Source: Peptoniphilus sp. BV3C26
Lineage (GTDB): Bacteria > Bacillota > Clostridia > Tissierellales > Peptoniphilaceae
Direction: 5' to 3'
Length of the DNA stretch: 64,000 nucleotides
NCBI RefSeq assembly: GCF_000478985.1
Contig: NZ_AWXB01000039.1
Coordinates: 1 to 64,000 of the forward strand
Below the pieces are notes generated by a model, which was not told the DNA's origin, ran no database searches, and saw only the letters and a program-made list of their open reading frames with translations. Each line of letters opens with the position of its first letter. Position 1 is the stretch's first letter. A program made the position numbers and the translations under genes. Positions 8,291 to 16,322 of this stretch are shown in pieces.

Positions 8291-8324
8291 GACTAATTTT
8301 AAACTATTAATTTAAGTCTGCCAA
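8291..8324 (-). promoter_or_regulatory. Promoter of the methyltransferase gene with 28-bp element
   Basis: The minus strand reads TTGGCA (8319-8324), 17-base spacer, TAAAAT (8296-8301). The spacer and -10 box lie entirely inside a 28-bp element (8291-8318) that resembles 6375-6402: both start GACTTA, both end AAAAT(A/T)AGTC, and I count 19 identical positions of 28. Confidence 0.55.
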
Positions 8325-8339
8325 GGGATTAAGAATATA

Positions 8340-8387
8340 AGAAAATAAAAAGACCTCGACTAATATATAAATCTTAGTCGAGGTCTT
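8340..8387 (-). terminator. Terminator after the SLH protein gene
   Basis: A perfect 13-bp stem pairs 8350-8362 with 8375-8387 around a 12-base loop. On the minus strand a T-rich run follows (8340-8349). Confidence 0.88.
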
Positions 8388-8403
8388 ATAAAATTTTATT
8401 TTT

Positions 8404-11400
8404 TTACTTTAATAAACTTTTATCTTCTATAATTTTTAACCAAATTTCATCCTTTAGATTTGATTTTCTCTTAAATTCATGACTGTTTGCAGCTTCCATA
8501 AGTTCGTAATAAGCCCAGTGCTTTTTATTTAGGTCTTTGTACTTTTCCAATAGAGCTTCATTTAAATCAATATAAGCCCTATCTGGAATTCTATTAAAAA
8601 TACTGTTAAACATTATAACTGCTTCAGCTCTTGTTATATTGTTATCTGGTTTAAATGTTCCGTCGGAATATCCTACTATTCTTCCATTTCCAAAAGCCAT
8701 ATTAATTTCTTTTTCGTACTTATGGCCGATTATGTCAGGGAAATCTGATTTTGCATTATTTTTTTCATCAATGGCAGCGAAAAGTTTTGCCATTTCTCCT
8801 CTTGTTATAGGATCATTGGGTCTTATTTTATTTTGATTCCAATCTAAAAGTCCAAGTCTTATTCCTTCATTTAGAGAAGCTATATACCATTGTCCTTCTT
8901 CAACATCTTCAAAATCAGGTTTTACCTTGTTATTTGCAGAAATTCCCTTTAATCTTACTGCTATTGCCACAGCTTCTGCCCTTGTTATATTTCCTTCAGG
9001 TTTAATATTGTTATCAGGATAACCGTAAATATATTTTATATGGTTTTCATAATGATCATCATCATGATTATTATGATCTTCACTTATTATAGTGAATCTT
9101 CCTCCAATCTCCCTATCTTCTTTAGGCTTTTCAGGTTGAGGTTGAGGTTTTGGTTCAGGCTTTTCAGTTTCTTTTAAAACTATGTTGTCATCAGCCATTT
9201 TGCTTAAATCTTTTTCTTCTTTAAATTCAAGAGTTTTTAAGCCTTGAGCTAGATCTTTTCTAACCAAAGCTTTCTCTTTCGCTGTCTTTCCTAAAGAAGC
9301 ATTAGACTTATATAGAAGAATGCCAAAATCTCTTTCAAATACACCGTCATAAGCTGGACCTTTCTTTAAATCTTCATCAATAAGATCACTGTAATTTTTA
9401 TTTTTATCAACTTTTAATATTCTATATAGAGGAGTTGAATTTTCTGTCCTATATTTTATTCCCTGAGGATTTCCATCTTTATCTTCAGCTTTTTCATAAG
9501 AATTTATGGTGTTTTCTTTAAAAATATCAACGTGATATTTTCCGCCCTTGACTAAAATATTCTTATCTCTGTACTCTTCATCTCCACCGGAAAATACTTT
9601 TGCCTTGCCTACATATAAGGCTCCATCGTTTTCTAAAAATATACTACTTATAGGATCTTTTCCAAACCAACCTTTAGGTGTAGTATAAGACATAACTTGT
9701 GGTGTGAATTGACCTTGTCCGTCAATTATAACTTTACCACTTGCTGATATGGCATAGGCTTCAGAGGATCGCCCTGAGAATCCTCCACCTCTAGTTCTTG
9801 GATGCATTTTCTCCTTATAAGCTTCTATATAGGTTTGATAAAGTTTATTACCAGCTTCAATTTTACCTGCTTTTATAGTGGCATTTCCTACCATATAAAG
9901 GCCTGAACCTGCTTGCCTATTAGTTTCTTGATCTGTAAATCTACAACCTCCACCAAAAATTGTAGGTTCCGTTCCGCTTGCTTCATCACCTTCAACAACT
10001 AGGTTATTTACATTGGCAATGGCGTGACCTGACTTTGTGGAACTTCCTCCGCCATAAATTTGTGCTCCACCCTTTACAGATAGATTTTCTCCTCCGTCAA
10101 TGGCGCTTCCTGCCGTAAGTCTGTCGGCAAATAAATATCCGTTCCGAGTTATATTAGTGGATGAACCCCCCGTTATTAAAGAGTCACCTATAATTTGAAT
10201 GTCTGTAGCACCCTTTATCCCTGCTCCGGCAATTCCATTACCTTCACACCTACCTGAAGTATCACAATTAGATGGGACAGTTAATATATCTCCACCGTGG
10301 ACTTCTGAGTTTTCAATATATACACTGACTACATTTTCAAGTCCGTAGCCTGCAGATACATTTTCTTCAGCAAAGCTATTGCTGTGTTTGTATACACTTT
10401 TATTTCTCAAGTATTTTATAGGTCCATAGCCTTGAACCACTGCACCATTTACAAGTTTAACTTCACTTGCATCTTTTATACCAGAGCCAAATCTGTATAG
10501 GTCTTTTTTTGAACCATTATCACTTAATATGTTAGATATTCCTCCACCGGAAATATTAGCTCCGTCAACTAAGACTTTACCCAGAGTTCTAATACCTGCA
10601 GCCCCAACCTTAGGTGCTATTTCATTGTCGCTATACCCTTTATTAGATGTGCTTGATCCAGGTGTAGGACCTTGAATAGAGGTGTTTGCTCCGTAAACAT
10701 TTACATCAGCCTTTGAGTCTATAAGGGCTTCTGATGTATTAAAGAAGTGAAAACCGCAACCTATTGATAAAGGATCGGTTTGACCTGGCATTCCCAAATT
10801 CAATGTTCCAGTTCCCATTTCTATAACAGGTGAATGGGGAAGCTTGTACATAAAGTCTGGATCAGCTGAACCACTAGGCATAGTGTCATTAGCTCCCTTG
10901 TCTATAAAGTTTCCTCTATAGACATTTACCTTAGCGTTTCCATTAGCAAGGATAATAGGCCCATAGAAGTTAGTAAATCTTTTCCCACTGAAAAAATTTT
11001 CGGATTCTGTATTACCATTTGAGTCTATATATTTTATATTACCACCACCGGTTATGCTATTCATTTTTTCCTTATCGCTATCATTTAGACTTGGAAATTC
11101 TTTTGTGGCAAAGTCTAATTTACCTCCATCATCTTCAACTTCAATAGTACCATAGTAAAACTTTTCTCTTTTGCTCTCGTTTACAGATAAATCAACTCCG
11201 TTACCTGGAGCTATTTTATTGTATCCGGCACACTTGATATTAATATTTTTCCCTATTATTGCTCCTTGACCGTAGCCTCCTGCACCTCCTGAAATAACAG
11301 TAGATGTAGAATGATATTCATTTTTTTCTCCTGAAAGGTCTACGATTATATTTTCACCCTTTAATCCATGGCCGCCTTGGATATTATCTCCTAGGCCATT

Positions 11401-12135
11401 ACCGCCTCTTATATAAAGGCCCTGATCAACGGTATAAGGGGAAGGTTTAAAGTCTAAATTAGTTTGATCAACTTCAATATCTTTAGCAACAATGGCATCT
11501 GCTCCCCTTTCTGTTGAAGAATCTCCCCCTATAATTCTGCTGTAATATTTTAGCTTAACTGTTACAGGATACCCATATTCATTAATTTCACCAGTTTCCT
11601 CCTCACCAGTATAAGACATAAGATTTTCTATTTTTACTGAACTGTTAGGTAGATAAATAGCAGGCTTGCCATTTTGTCCCGAAAGATTCATCCTCTCAGT
11701 TAAATAAAGATTCCCTTCGCCTGAAATTACTGCTTTGTCTTCAGGTCCCTTTAGATAAAGGTGTCCCTTCAGAGTAAGAGTTTTTTCAGAAGCTATATTA
11801 AAGCTTATATTTGATATGTAAACAGCCCTTGCTCCCTCTGTTGTACCCCATCCATAAGCAGCTTGTTTTGGGTCTGATGACATAATGGTAATATTACTAT
11901 TTACATTAATTAGTCCAAGGGAAGAAAAGTCATTACCTCCTGGCTTAAATTCATTTCTGTTATAAAATTTTACAAGGTCTATAACATCTCCATTCTGTGC
12001 ATTTTCAACCATGTTTTTAAATTCGTCCATGTTTTGTGGCTCAAGAGTTGCTGCACTTACATTTTGTGGCAAAATAAAAGTTAGTGCAAAAACTGCTAAA
12101 AACATAAAAACAAATTTTACATTTCTTACTTTCAT
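8404..12135 (-). CDS. Large surface protein with three SLH domains
   Basis: The 1243-residue protein has a classical signal peptide (about 1-28, cleavage near VSA-AT). A long region rich in GG, IxGG and AxIxG patterns follows to about residue 960; it looks like a right-handed beta-helix or adhesin passenger with no recognisable active site. Then comes a proline/lysine linker (PEPKPQPQPEKPKEDREIGG), a His/Asp-rich patch (EDHNNHDDDHYENH), and three SLH repeats near 1030-1180 with ITRAEAV, ITRGEMA and ITRAEAV cores. SLH domains bind pyruvylated wall polysaccharide, so the protein is displayed on the cell wall, probably as an adhesin or array component. A 63-residue tail follows the last SLH. AGGAGGATTTT precedes the ATG. 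It is monocistronic with its own promoter and terminator. Confidence 0.92.
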   Translation of the reverse strand: MKVRNVKFVFMFLAVFALTFILPQNVSAATLEPQNMDEFKNMVENAQNGDVIDLVKFYNRNEFKPGGNDFSSLGLINVNSNITIMSSDPKQAAYGWGTTEGARAVYISNISFNIASEKTLTLKGHLYLKGPEDKAVISGEGNLYLTERMNLSGQNGKPAIYLPNSSVKIENLMSYTGEEETGEINEYGYPVTVKLKYYSRIIGGDSSTERGADAIVAKDIEVDQTNLDFKPSPYTVDQGLYIRGGNGLGDNIQGGHGLKGENIIVDLSGEKNEYHSTSTVISGGAGGYGQGAIIGKNINIKCAGYNKIAPGNGVDLSVNESKREKFYYGTIEVEDDGGKLDFATKEFPSLNDSDKEKMNSITGGGNIKYIDSNGNTESENFFSGKRFTNFYGPIILANGNAKVNVYRGNFIDKGANDTMPSGSADPDFMYKLPHSPVIEMGTGTLNLGMPGQTDPLSIGCGFHFFNTSEALIDSKADVNVYGANTSIQGPTPGSSTSNKGYSDNEIAPKVGAAGIRTLGKVLVDGANISGGGISNILSDNGSKKDLYRFGSGIKDASEVKLVNGAVVQGYGPIKYLRNKSVYKHSNSFAEENVSAGYGLENVVSVYIENSEVHGGDILTVPSNCDTSGRCEGNGIAGAGIKGATDIQIIGDSLITGGSSTNITRNGYLFADRLTAGSAIDGGENLSVKGGAQIYGGGSSTKSGHAIANVNNLVVEGDEASGTEPTIFGGGCRFTDQETNRQAGSGLYMVGNATIKAGKIEAGNKLYQTYIEAYKEKMHPRTRGGGFSGRSSEAYAISASGKVIIDGQGQFTPQVMSYTTPKGWFGKDPISSIFLENDGALYVGKAKVFSGGDEEYRDKNILVKGGKYHVDIFKENTINSYEKAEDKDGNPQGIKYRTENSTPLYRILKVDKNKNYSDLIDEDLKKGPAYDGVFERDFGILLYKSNASLGKTAKEKALVRKDLAQGLKTLEFKEEKDLSKMADDNIVLKETEKPEPKPQPQPEKPKEDREIGGRFTIISEDHNNHDDDHYENHIKYIYGYPDNNIKPEGNITRAEAVAIAVRLKGISANNKVKPDFEDVEEGQWYIASLNEGIRLGLLDWNQNKIRPNDPITRGEMAKLFAAIDEKNNAKSDFPDIIGHKYEKEINMAFGNGRIVGYSDGTFKPDNNITRAEAVIMFNSIFNRIPDRAYIDLNEALLEKYKDLNKKHWAYYELMEAANSHEFKRKSNLKDEIWLKIIEDKSLLK

Positions 12136-12174
12136 AAAATCCTCCTCATTTTTGTCTATATTGATATTAAATTT

Positions 12175-12203
12175 ATATTATCATATTAAAAATTTTTTTA
12201 CAA
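12175..12203 (-). promoter_or_regulatory. Promoter of the SLH protein gene
   Basis: The minus strand reads TTGTAA (12198-12203), 17-base spacer, TAATAT (12175-12180), about 40 bases upstream of the ATG. Confidence 0.55.
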
Positions 12204-12243
12204 AGGCAAAATAGCCATGATCTTATGCTTTTTAATTTTATTT

Positions 12244-12279
12244 TTTTAAATAAAAAACCGTAAGTTTAAACTTACGGTT
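12244..12279 (-). terminator. Terminator after ribU
   Basis: The hairpin AACCGTAAG (12256-12264) / CTTACGGTT (12271-12279) has a 6-base loop and is followed by a T-rich run on the minus strand. Confidence 0.85.
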
Positions 12280-12301
12280 CTAATTGATTTTTTAATTTTG
12301 T

Positions 12302-12907
12302 TTAGTCTTTTAGAGCAGGTCTTACGTGCTTATAGATAAAGATTGTAAATATCGCAGTTATCGTTCCTTTTACAAGGTTAAAGGGCAAAACTACATAAAA
12401 CATAATGTCTTTTAAGTCTTTAACATTTGCATTTATTTTTGAACACATGGAGATTATTGCTTCCATTGGCATTATTTTCCCATATAGGGGAAAAATAAAG
12501 AAATAGTTTGAAAGCATTGCTAAAGCTGTCATGGTTATTATTCCCAAGGCTAAAGATCCTATTGCTCCTTTAAAGGTTCTATGTTTTCTATAGAAAAGAG
12601 AGGCTGTTACTGCAAAGGCACTTGCAACGATAAAGTTTGAAAGTTCTCCTACAAGTCCTGTGTCAGATCCTGCAATAATTATTTTTAAGATATTTTTTAT
12701 TAAAGCTGTAATAACCCCATATACAGGTCCCATGGTAAAGGCTCCTATTAAAACCGGCATATCCGAAATGTCAAGCTTCATAAATGAGGGAGCTATAAAT
12801 CCTAAGGGAGTTTTTATGTTCATAAGCACAAAGGCTATTACTGAAAGAACTGCAACTCTTGTTATGTTTCTTGTTTTAAATCTGCTTCTTACTTTTACTT
12901 CGTTCAT
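12302..12907 (-). CDS. ribU: Riboflavin ECF transporter S component
   Basis: RibU is the substrate-binding membrane subunit of an energy-coupling-factor transporter and pairs with a shared EcfA-A'-T module encoded elsewhere. The 201-residue protein has a basic N-terminus (RSRFKTRNITR), multiple hydrophobic segments, and family-like stretches LDISDMPVLIGAFTMGPVYG and FNLVKGTITAIFTIFIYK. The decisive context is an FMN riboswitch in its leader, which ties the gene to riboflavin supply. AGGAGGAATAAAT precedes the ATG. It is a single-gene unit. No rib biosynthesis genes are present in this window. Confidence 0.93.
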   Translation of the reverse strand: MNEVKVRSRFKTRNITRVAVLSVIAFVLMNIKTPLGFIAPSFMKLDISDMPVLIGAFTMGPVYGVITALIKNILKIIIAGSDTGLVGELSNFIVASAFAVTASLFYRKHRTFKGAIGSLALGIITMTALAMLSNYFFIFPLYGKIMPMEAIISMCSKINANVKDLKDIMFYVVLPFNLVKGTITAIFTIFIYKHVRPALKD

Positions 12908-12935
12908 ATTTATTCCTCCTTAATTTTAAGGGCAA

Positions 12936-12958
12936 TAAAAAAAGCCCAACTTCCGGGC
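12936..12958 (-). terminator. Expression-platform hairpin of the FMN riboswitch
   Basis: On the minus strand GCCC (12955-12958) pairs with GGGC (12944-12947) and is followed by a T-run (about 12937-12943), directly between the aptamer and ribU. This is the likely FMN-dependent terminator. The core stem is short and may be extended by neighbouring bases. Confidence 0.65.
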
Positions 12959-12968
12959 ATACAAAAAA

Positions 12969-13073
12969 TCTTCTTTCATCCGGACTATACCGTCGGTATC
13001 GGAATTTCACCGATTCAGTTAAAACTCGCGGACTATAACCGCCGGTGAGGATTTACACCTCGCCCTGAAGATA
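12969..13073 (-). ncRNA. FMN riboswitch (RFN element)
   Basis: The minus strand carries the conserved RFN landmarks in order: ATCTTCAGGGCGAGGTG, AAATCCTCACCGGCGGT, AGTCCGCGA, and GAAATTCCGATACCGACGG, ending TAGTCCGGATGAAAGAAGA. FMN binding is expected to reduce ribU expression. It starts within a few bases of the predicted transcription start. Confidence 0.97.
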
Positions 13074-13078
13074 AGTTT

Positions 13079-13107
13079 ATTATACAACAAAAGTAGAGAA
13101 TATTCAA
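13079..13107 (-). promoter_or_regulatory. Promoter of the FMN riboswitch-ribU unit
   Basis: The minus strand reads TTGAAT (13102-13107), 17-base spacer, TATAAT (13079-13084). The predicted start falls near 13072, exactly where the RFN element begins. Confidence 0.75.
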
Positions 13108-13160
13108 TCTCAGTTAAATTTTAAGATTAAATATTCTCTTAATAAGTCTTTATTTATTTT

Positions 13161-14381
13161 TTATTTTACATCTTCTTCTGTGCTTGGTTGGTATTCTACG
13201 TTTCCATTTCTTCCTGGAACTTTATTAAATATTCCTGTTACCATTAAGGCTATTGCTCCATCTCCTGTTACGTTACATGCTGTTCCGAAACTGTCTTGAA
13301 GGGCAAATATGGAAAGCATTAGAGCTGTTCCTGTGTCGTTAAAGCCCAAAATACTTGTTATTAAACCTAAAGATGCTACTACTGTTCCTCCGGGCACTCC
13401 TGGTGCTGCTATGGCAAAAATGCCAAGTAGGGAAATAAATAAAATCATTGTTGATATTTCTGGCATTTTTCCGTACAAAATTTGTGATACAGTCATTACA
13501 AAGAATGTTTCTGTTAATACTGAACCGCAAAGGTGGGTGTTTGCACATAGGGGTACTACAAAGTCCCTTATTTTAGGATCAAGGACTTTTGATTTTCTTG
13601 CACATTTTAAGGCTACTGGAAGGGTTGCCGCACTGGACATGGTTCCTACTGCTGTGAAGTATGCTGGTGGATAGTGTTTAAATACTTCTCTTGGGTTTGC
13701 TTTTGATATTGCTCCTCCTATTGAATATAAAAGGGTCATCCAAATAAAGTGTCCAACTATTACAATTAAAATTACTTTAATAAATACTGGAAGTTCATGA
13801 ATTATTGCTCCTTCATAAGCAAGTTCCGCAAAGGTTGTTCCAATGTATAGGGGAAGAATTGTTATTACAACTTTATCTACTATTGCAAGAACTATGTTGT
13901 TAAATTCAAGCAAAAGTTTTTCCCATGTTTGAGATTTTGTCCAAAGTACTGCAAGTCCTATTAAAACTGATGTTACAAGGGCTGTCATAACTGGCATTAT
14001 GGGAGCTATTTGAAGTTTAAATATTGCTTCTGGGATCTCATTTCCTGCCCCTACATTGCTTGCTATATTAAGATGGGGAATTATTATTCTTCCTGCTATT
14101 AAACTCATTGTTGCTGCACCTACTGATGATATGTAGCAAATTAATAGGGTTACTGATAAAATTTTCCCTGCTGAATCTTTTAAGCTTACTATAGCTGGTG
14201 TTATGAATCCTAAAATTATAAGAGGAACAATATATCCTATTAAATCTCCAAGTATCCTCTTAATTGCATCAATAACTGCTATTAACCCTTGGTTTGCCAT
14301 TTGGCCTACTATAATTCCTATTGCTATTCCAAGGATTAATTTAAATACTAAACTGTTAAAAAAACTTTTTTTCTTTTCCAT
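13161..14381 (-). CDS. Dicarboxylate/amino acid:cation symporter (DAACS family)
   Basis: This 406-residue membrane transporter belongs to the sodium:dicarboxylate symporter family (glutamate/aspartate/serine type). It opens with KLILGIAIGIIVGQMANQG, continues with GDLIGYIVPLIILGFITPAIV, and has the hairpin-like PAYFTAVGTMSSAATLPVAL and AAPGVPGGTVVASLG. The TM7 motif that is NMDGT in well-studied members is replaced by CANTHLCGSVLTETFF, so it belongs to a divergent subfamily and the substrate cannot be read from sequence. AAAGGAGTAAAAAA precedes the ATG. It stands alone, downstream of a promoter with a palindrome that shares a word with the Crp-family gene's promoter. Confidence 0.9.
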   Translation of the reverse strand: MEKKKSFFNSLVFKLILGIAIGIIVGQMANQGLIAVIDAIKRILGDLIGYIVPLIILGFITPAIVSLKDSAGKILSVTLLICYISSVGAATMSLIAGRIIIPHLNIASNVGAGNEIPEAIFKLQIAPIMPVMTALVTSVLIGLAVLWTKSQTWEKLLLEFNNIVLAIVDKVVITILPLYIGTTFAELAYEGAIIHELPVFIKVILIVIVGHFIWMTLLYSIGGAISKANPREVFKHYPPAYFTAVGTMSSAATLPVALKCARKSKVLDPKIRDFVVPLCANTHLCGSVLTETFFVMTVSQILYGKMPEISTMILFISLLGIFAIAAPGVPGGTVVASLGLITSILGFNDTGTALMLSIFALQDSFGTACNVTGDGAIALMVTGIFNKVPGRNGNVEYQPSTEEDVK

Positions 14382-14403
14382 TTTTTTACTCCTTTCTAAT
14401 TTT

Positions 14404-14447
14404 ATTTTAGCATGTTAATTTATTTAATCAATGAAAAAGTTTTCATG
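14404..14447 (-). promoter_or_regulatory. Symporter promoter with upstream palindrome
   Basis: The minus strand reads TTGATT (14426-14431), 16-base spacer, TAAAAT (14404-14409). Next to the -35 lies the palindrome ATGAAAA-AG-TTTTCAT (14431-14446). Its 13-base word AAAAGTTTTCATG (14435-14447) recurs at 15555-15567 in the promoter of the Crp-family gene. Confidence 0.55.
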
Positions 14448-14461
14448 TTTCATAAAAATAC

Positions 14462-14491
14462 CATAAAAAAAAGAGCGTTTTTTCAACGCTC
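14462..14491 (-). terminator. Terminator after the ArsR-family gene
   Basis: Stem GAGCGTT (14473-14479) / AACGCTC (14485-14491), 5-base loop, followed on the minus strand by a run of Ts. Confidence 0.85.
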
Positions 14492-14497
14492 AAGTTT

Positions 14498-14782
14498 TTA
14501 TTCTCCGAAAAGTATTTTTATAATTTCTTTTGCTTTCGGGCTATCTATCATATAATAAATTTCCGTTCCCACTCTTCTTGATTTTAAAACCTTGCTTCTT
14601 TTTAGTTTTGCAAGATGGGAAGAAACAGTAGGTTGAGGTATTCCAACTAATTCTTGTATGTTTGAAACATTTAAGTCTCCGTTTTGAGAAAGATGTTTCA
14701 CGATCAAAAGTCTTATAGGATGAGCCATAACTTTTAACATTTCAGCGTATTCTTCGTAAATTTCCATTTTAATTTTTTTCAT
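14498..14782 (-). CDS. ArsR-family transcriptional regulator
   Basis: This 94-residue winged-helix repressor has the family core MLKVMAHPIRLLIVKHLSQN, the recognition-helix region PQPTVSSHLAKLKRSKVL, and the wing SRRVGTEIYYMID. There is no CxC or ELCVCDL metal-binding motif in the helix and no cysteine anywhere in the protein, so it is probably not a classical metal sensor. It starts 10 bases after the Crp-family gene and forms a two-gene regulator operon with it. Target genes are unknown; the adjacent symporter is a candidate. Confidence 0.88.
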   Translation of the reverse strand: MKKIKMEIYEEYAEMLKVMAHPIRLLIVKHLSQNGDLNVSNIQELVGIPQPTVSSHLAKLKRSKVLKSRRVGTEIYYMIDSPKAKEIIKILFGE

Positions 14783-14792
14783 TATTTCACCT

Positions 14793-15488
14793 TCAAATTA
14801 AATCATATAAGTTTTCAATACTTTTAATTAATATACGTCCCTTTGGGAGAAGTTTTATATAATCGGCCTTTTCAAACTGATTAAGCTTTCTTGAAATTGT
14901 CTCCCTTGTGATTCCTGAATAAAAGCCTAGCTCTTCTCTATTTATATCCAGATTTAATAAAATACCCTCTTTTGTGATTTTGCCATATATTTGAGCAAAG
15001 TTTATGAGAAGTTTTGCAACTTTCATATTGGCATTTATGCCGGACAAAACATCTATAAGAGATTCACTTTTTCTAACTCTTTCGTATGTTTTTTCCAAAA
15101 GTTTCAATAAAAATTCTCTGTTTTTAAGCAGAACATTTTTAAAATCACAACTGGATATTTTAATTATTACACAGTCTGTAAGACAGACTCCGTTATAAAC
15201 ATACTTATCCCCTGACAAAATATTAAGCCCTCCTACAAAATCGCCGGCTTTAAAAATATATAGTATTTGTTCTCTGCCGTCGCTTAAGGGCTTCATAAGC
15301 TTGAATATTCCTTCATAAACTATGAACATAACATTTGCCGGGTGACCGGACTTAAAAATTGCCTCTCCTTTTGATACTCTTTCTACTTCAAAGGATGAGT
15401 TCATCGAATTTATTTCTTCTTCACTGAGGTAAGACAAAATCGGTACGTCTTTAAAAGCAATTTTTTTGTCTTCAAAATTCAGCTCCAT
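14793..15488 (-). CDS. Crp/Fnr-family transcriptional regulator
   Basis: The 231-residue protein has an N-terminal cyclic-nucleotide-like sensor domain (residues about 15-130; AIFKSGHPANVMFIVYEGIF, GREQILYIFKAGDFVGGLNI) and a C-terminal winged helix (about 150-225; REELGFYSGITRETISRKLN). Cysteines at the CLTDC and SSCDF positions do not form the N-terminal FNR iron-sulfur pattern, so the signal is unknown. It is the first gene of the regulator pair. Its own promoter spacer contains a 13-base word shared with the symporter promoter, suggesting autoregulation and control of the symporter. Confidence 0.9.
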   Translation of the reverse strand: MELNFEDKKIAFKDVPILSYLSEEEINSMNSSFEVERVSKGEAIFKSGHPANVMFIVYEGIFKLMKPLSDGREQILYIFKAGDFVGGLNILSGDKYVYNGVCLTDCVIIKISSCDFKNVLLKNREFLLKLLEKTYERVRKSESLIDVLSGINANMKVAKLLINFAQIYGKITKEGILLNLDINREELGFYSGITRETISRKLNQFEKADYIKLLPKGRILIKSIENLYDLI

Positions 15489-15549
15489 AACATCACCTAT
15501 GTTTTATATTACCCAATTTTTTTCAGTTAACACAATCTTTAAGCATATA

Positions 15550-15579
15550 ATTATAAAAGTTTTCATGCTTAATTGTAAA
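15550..15579 (-). promoter_or_regulatory. Promoter of the Crp-family gene with shared word
   Basis: The minus strand reads TTTACA (15574-15579), 18-base spacer, TATAAT (15550-15555). The word CATGAAAACTTTT (minus strand, 15555-15567) sits in the spacer and is the same 13 bases found upstream of the symporter promoter. The remaining sequence from 15489 to 15670 is AT-rich with no gene visible. Confidence 0.55.
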
Positions 15580-15663
15580 GGAGCTTTTGTATAATTGCAA
15601 TACTTTTTTAAAATATTTATAAATTTTATATAGTTTATTTTATAACTTTTTTATATTTTCCCA

Positions 15664-15693
15664 TAAAAAAATCCGTCGACTTAATCAACGGAT
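15664..15693 (-). terminator. Terminator overlapping the thiN stop codon
   Basis: Stem 15671-15679 / 15685-15693 (9 bp with one G-U pair), followed on the minus strand by seven Ts. The stop codon (15681-15683) lies in the loop, so the hairpin is partly coding. It ends the long housekeeping operon. Confidence 0.85.
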
Positions 15694-16322
15694 CTTATTA
15701 TAAAAGTTTTTCCTTTTTCTATTATTATTTTACTTGCTTCTTTTCCTTTTTTCATTTCGTTTGAAATTGCTCTTGATGTTTCTCTTTTTATTAAAAGGGA
15801 TTTTACTTCATAAGCCATATTTTCTGTTGAAAATATTACTTCTTCACTTACGGGGACAAGGGAAATATATTTGTAATTTTCGTCTTTTTTGAAAATATAT
15901 TGACCTGGTCCTGCAAAAATTATTTCGTTGTTGTTATCTACTGCTTTTGCTTTTATTTTTTTATTGTAAATTTTTTCAAGTAAAAATAAATTTGCAAGGG
16001 TGTGGTCAAGTCTTGTGCCGCTCATGGCAAGGATTGTTATTTGGTCAAAGCCCCTTTTTATTGCTTCTTCCAAAGCCATTTCTGTGTCAGTTCCATCTTT
16101 TTCCTTTGGAAATTTTAAAATTTCTATTTCTTTATCTTCTAATTTTTTTCTGTCAAGGTCTTCTATGGAATCAAAATCTCCTAATAATAAATCTGGTTTT
16201 ATTTTTAAATCTCTTAAATTTTTTATGCCGCTATCGGCGCAAATTATATATGAATTTTTTATTTCTCTTTTTATTATCGTGGGGTCTAATTTTTTCCCCC
16301 CTGATATTACTGTTGCTTTCAA
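15681..16322 (-). CDS. thiN: Thiamine diphosphokinase
   Basis: ThiN transfers pyrophosphate from ATP to thiamine to make thiamine diphosphate. The 213-residue protein has the landmarks ICADSGIKNLRDL, KPDLLLGDFDSI, FPKEKDGTDTEMALEEAI, and SGTRLDHTLANLFLL, followed by the C-terminal beta domain that binds thiamine. Length is typical. Its ATG overlaps the end of rpe by four bases. It is the last gene of the prkC-rsgA-rpe-thiN order conserved in Firmicutes. Confidence 0.95.
   Translation of the reverse strand: MKATVISGGKKLDPTIIKREIKNSYIICADSGIKNLRDLKIKPDLLLGDFDSIEDLDRKKLEDKEIEILKFPKEKDGTDTEMALEEAIKRGFDQITILAMSGTRLDHTLANLFLLEKIYNKKIKAKAVDNNNEIIFAGPGQYIFKKDENYKYISLVPVSEEVIFSTENMAYEVKSLLIKRETSRAISNEMKKGKEASKIIIEKGKTFIIRSVD

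Noticed and set aside
6375-8318. Possibility that the R-M pair is a recent mobile insertion
   Set aside because: There is no integrase, transposase, terminal repeat or target duplication that I can see, and codon style resembles the neighbours.
13095-13139. A 16-bp near-perfect inverted repeat downstream of the symporter
   Set aside because: It is almost all A/T, has a 13-base loop and no T-run on the minus strand, and overlaps the ribU promoter. It may slow transcription but I cannot call it a terminator.
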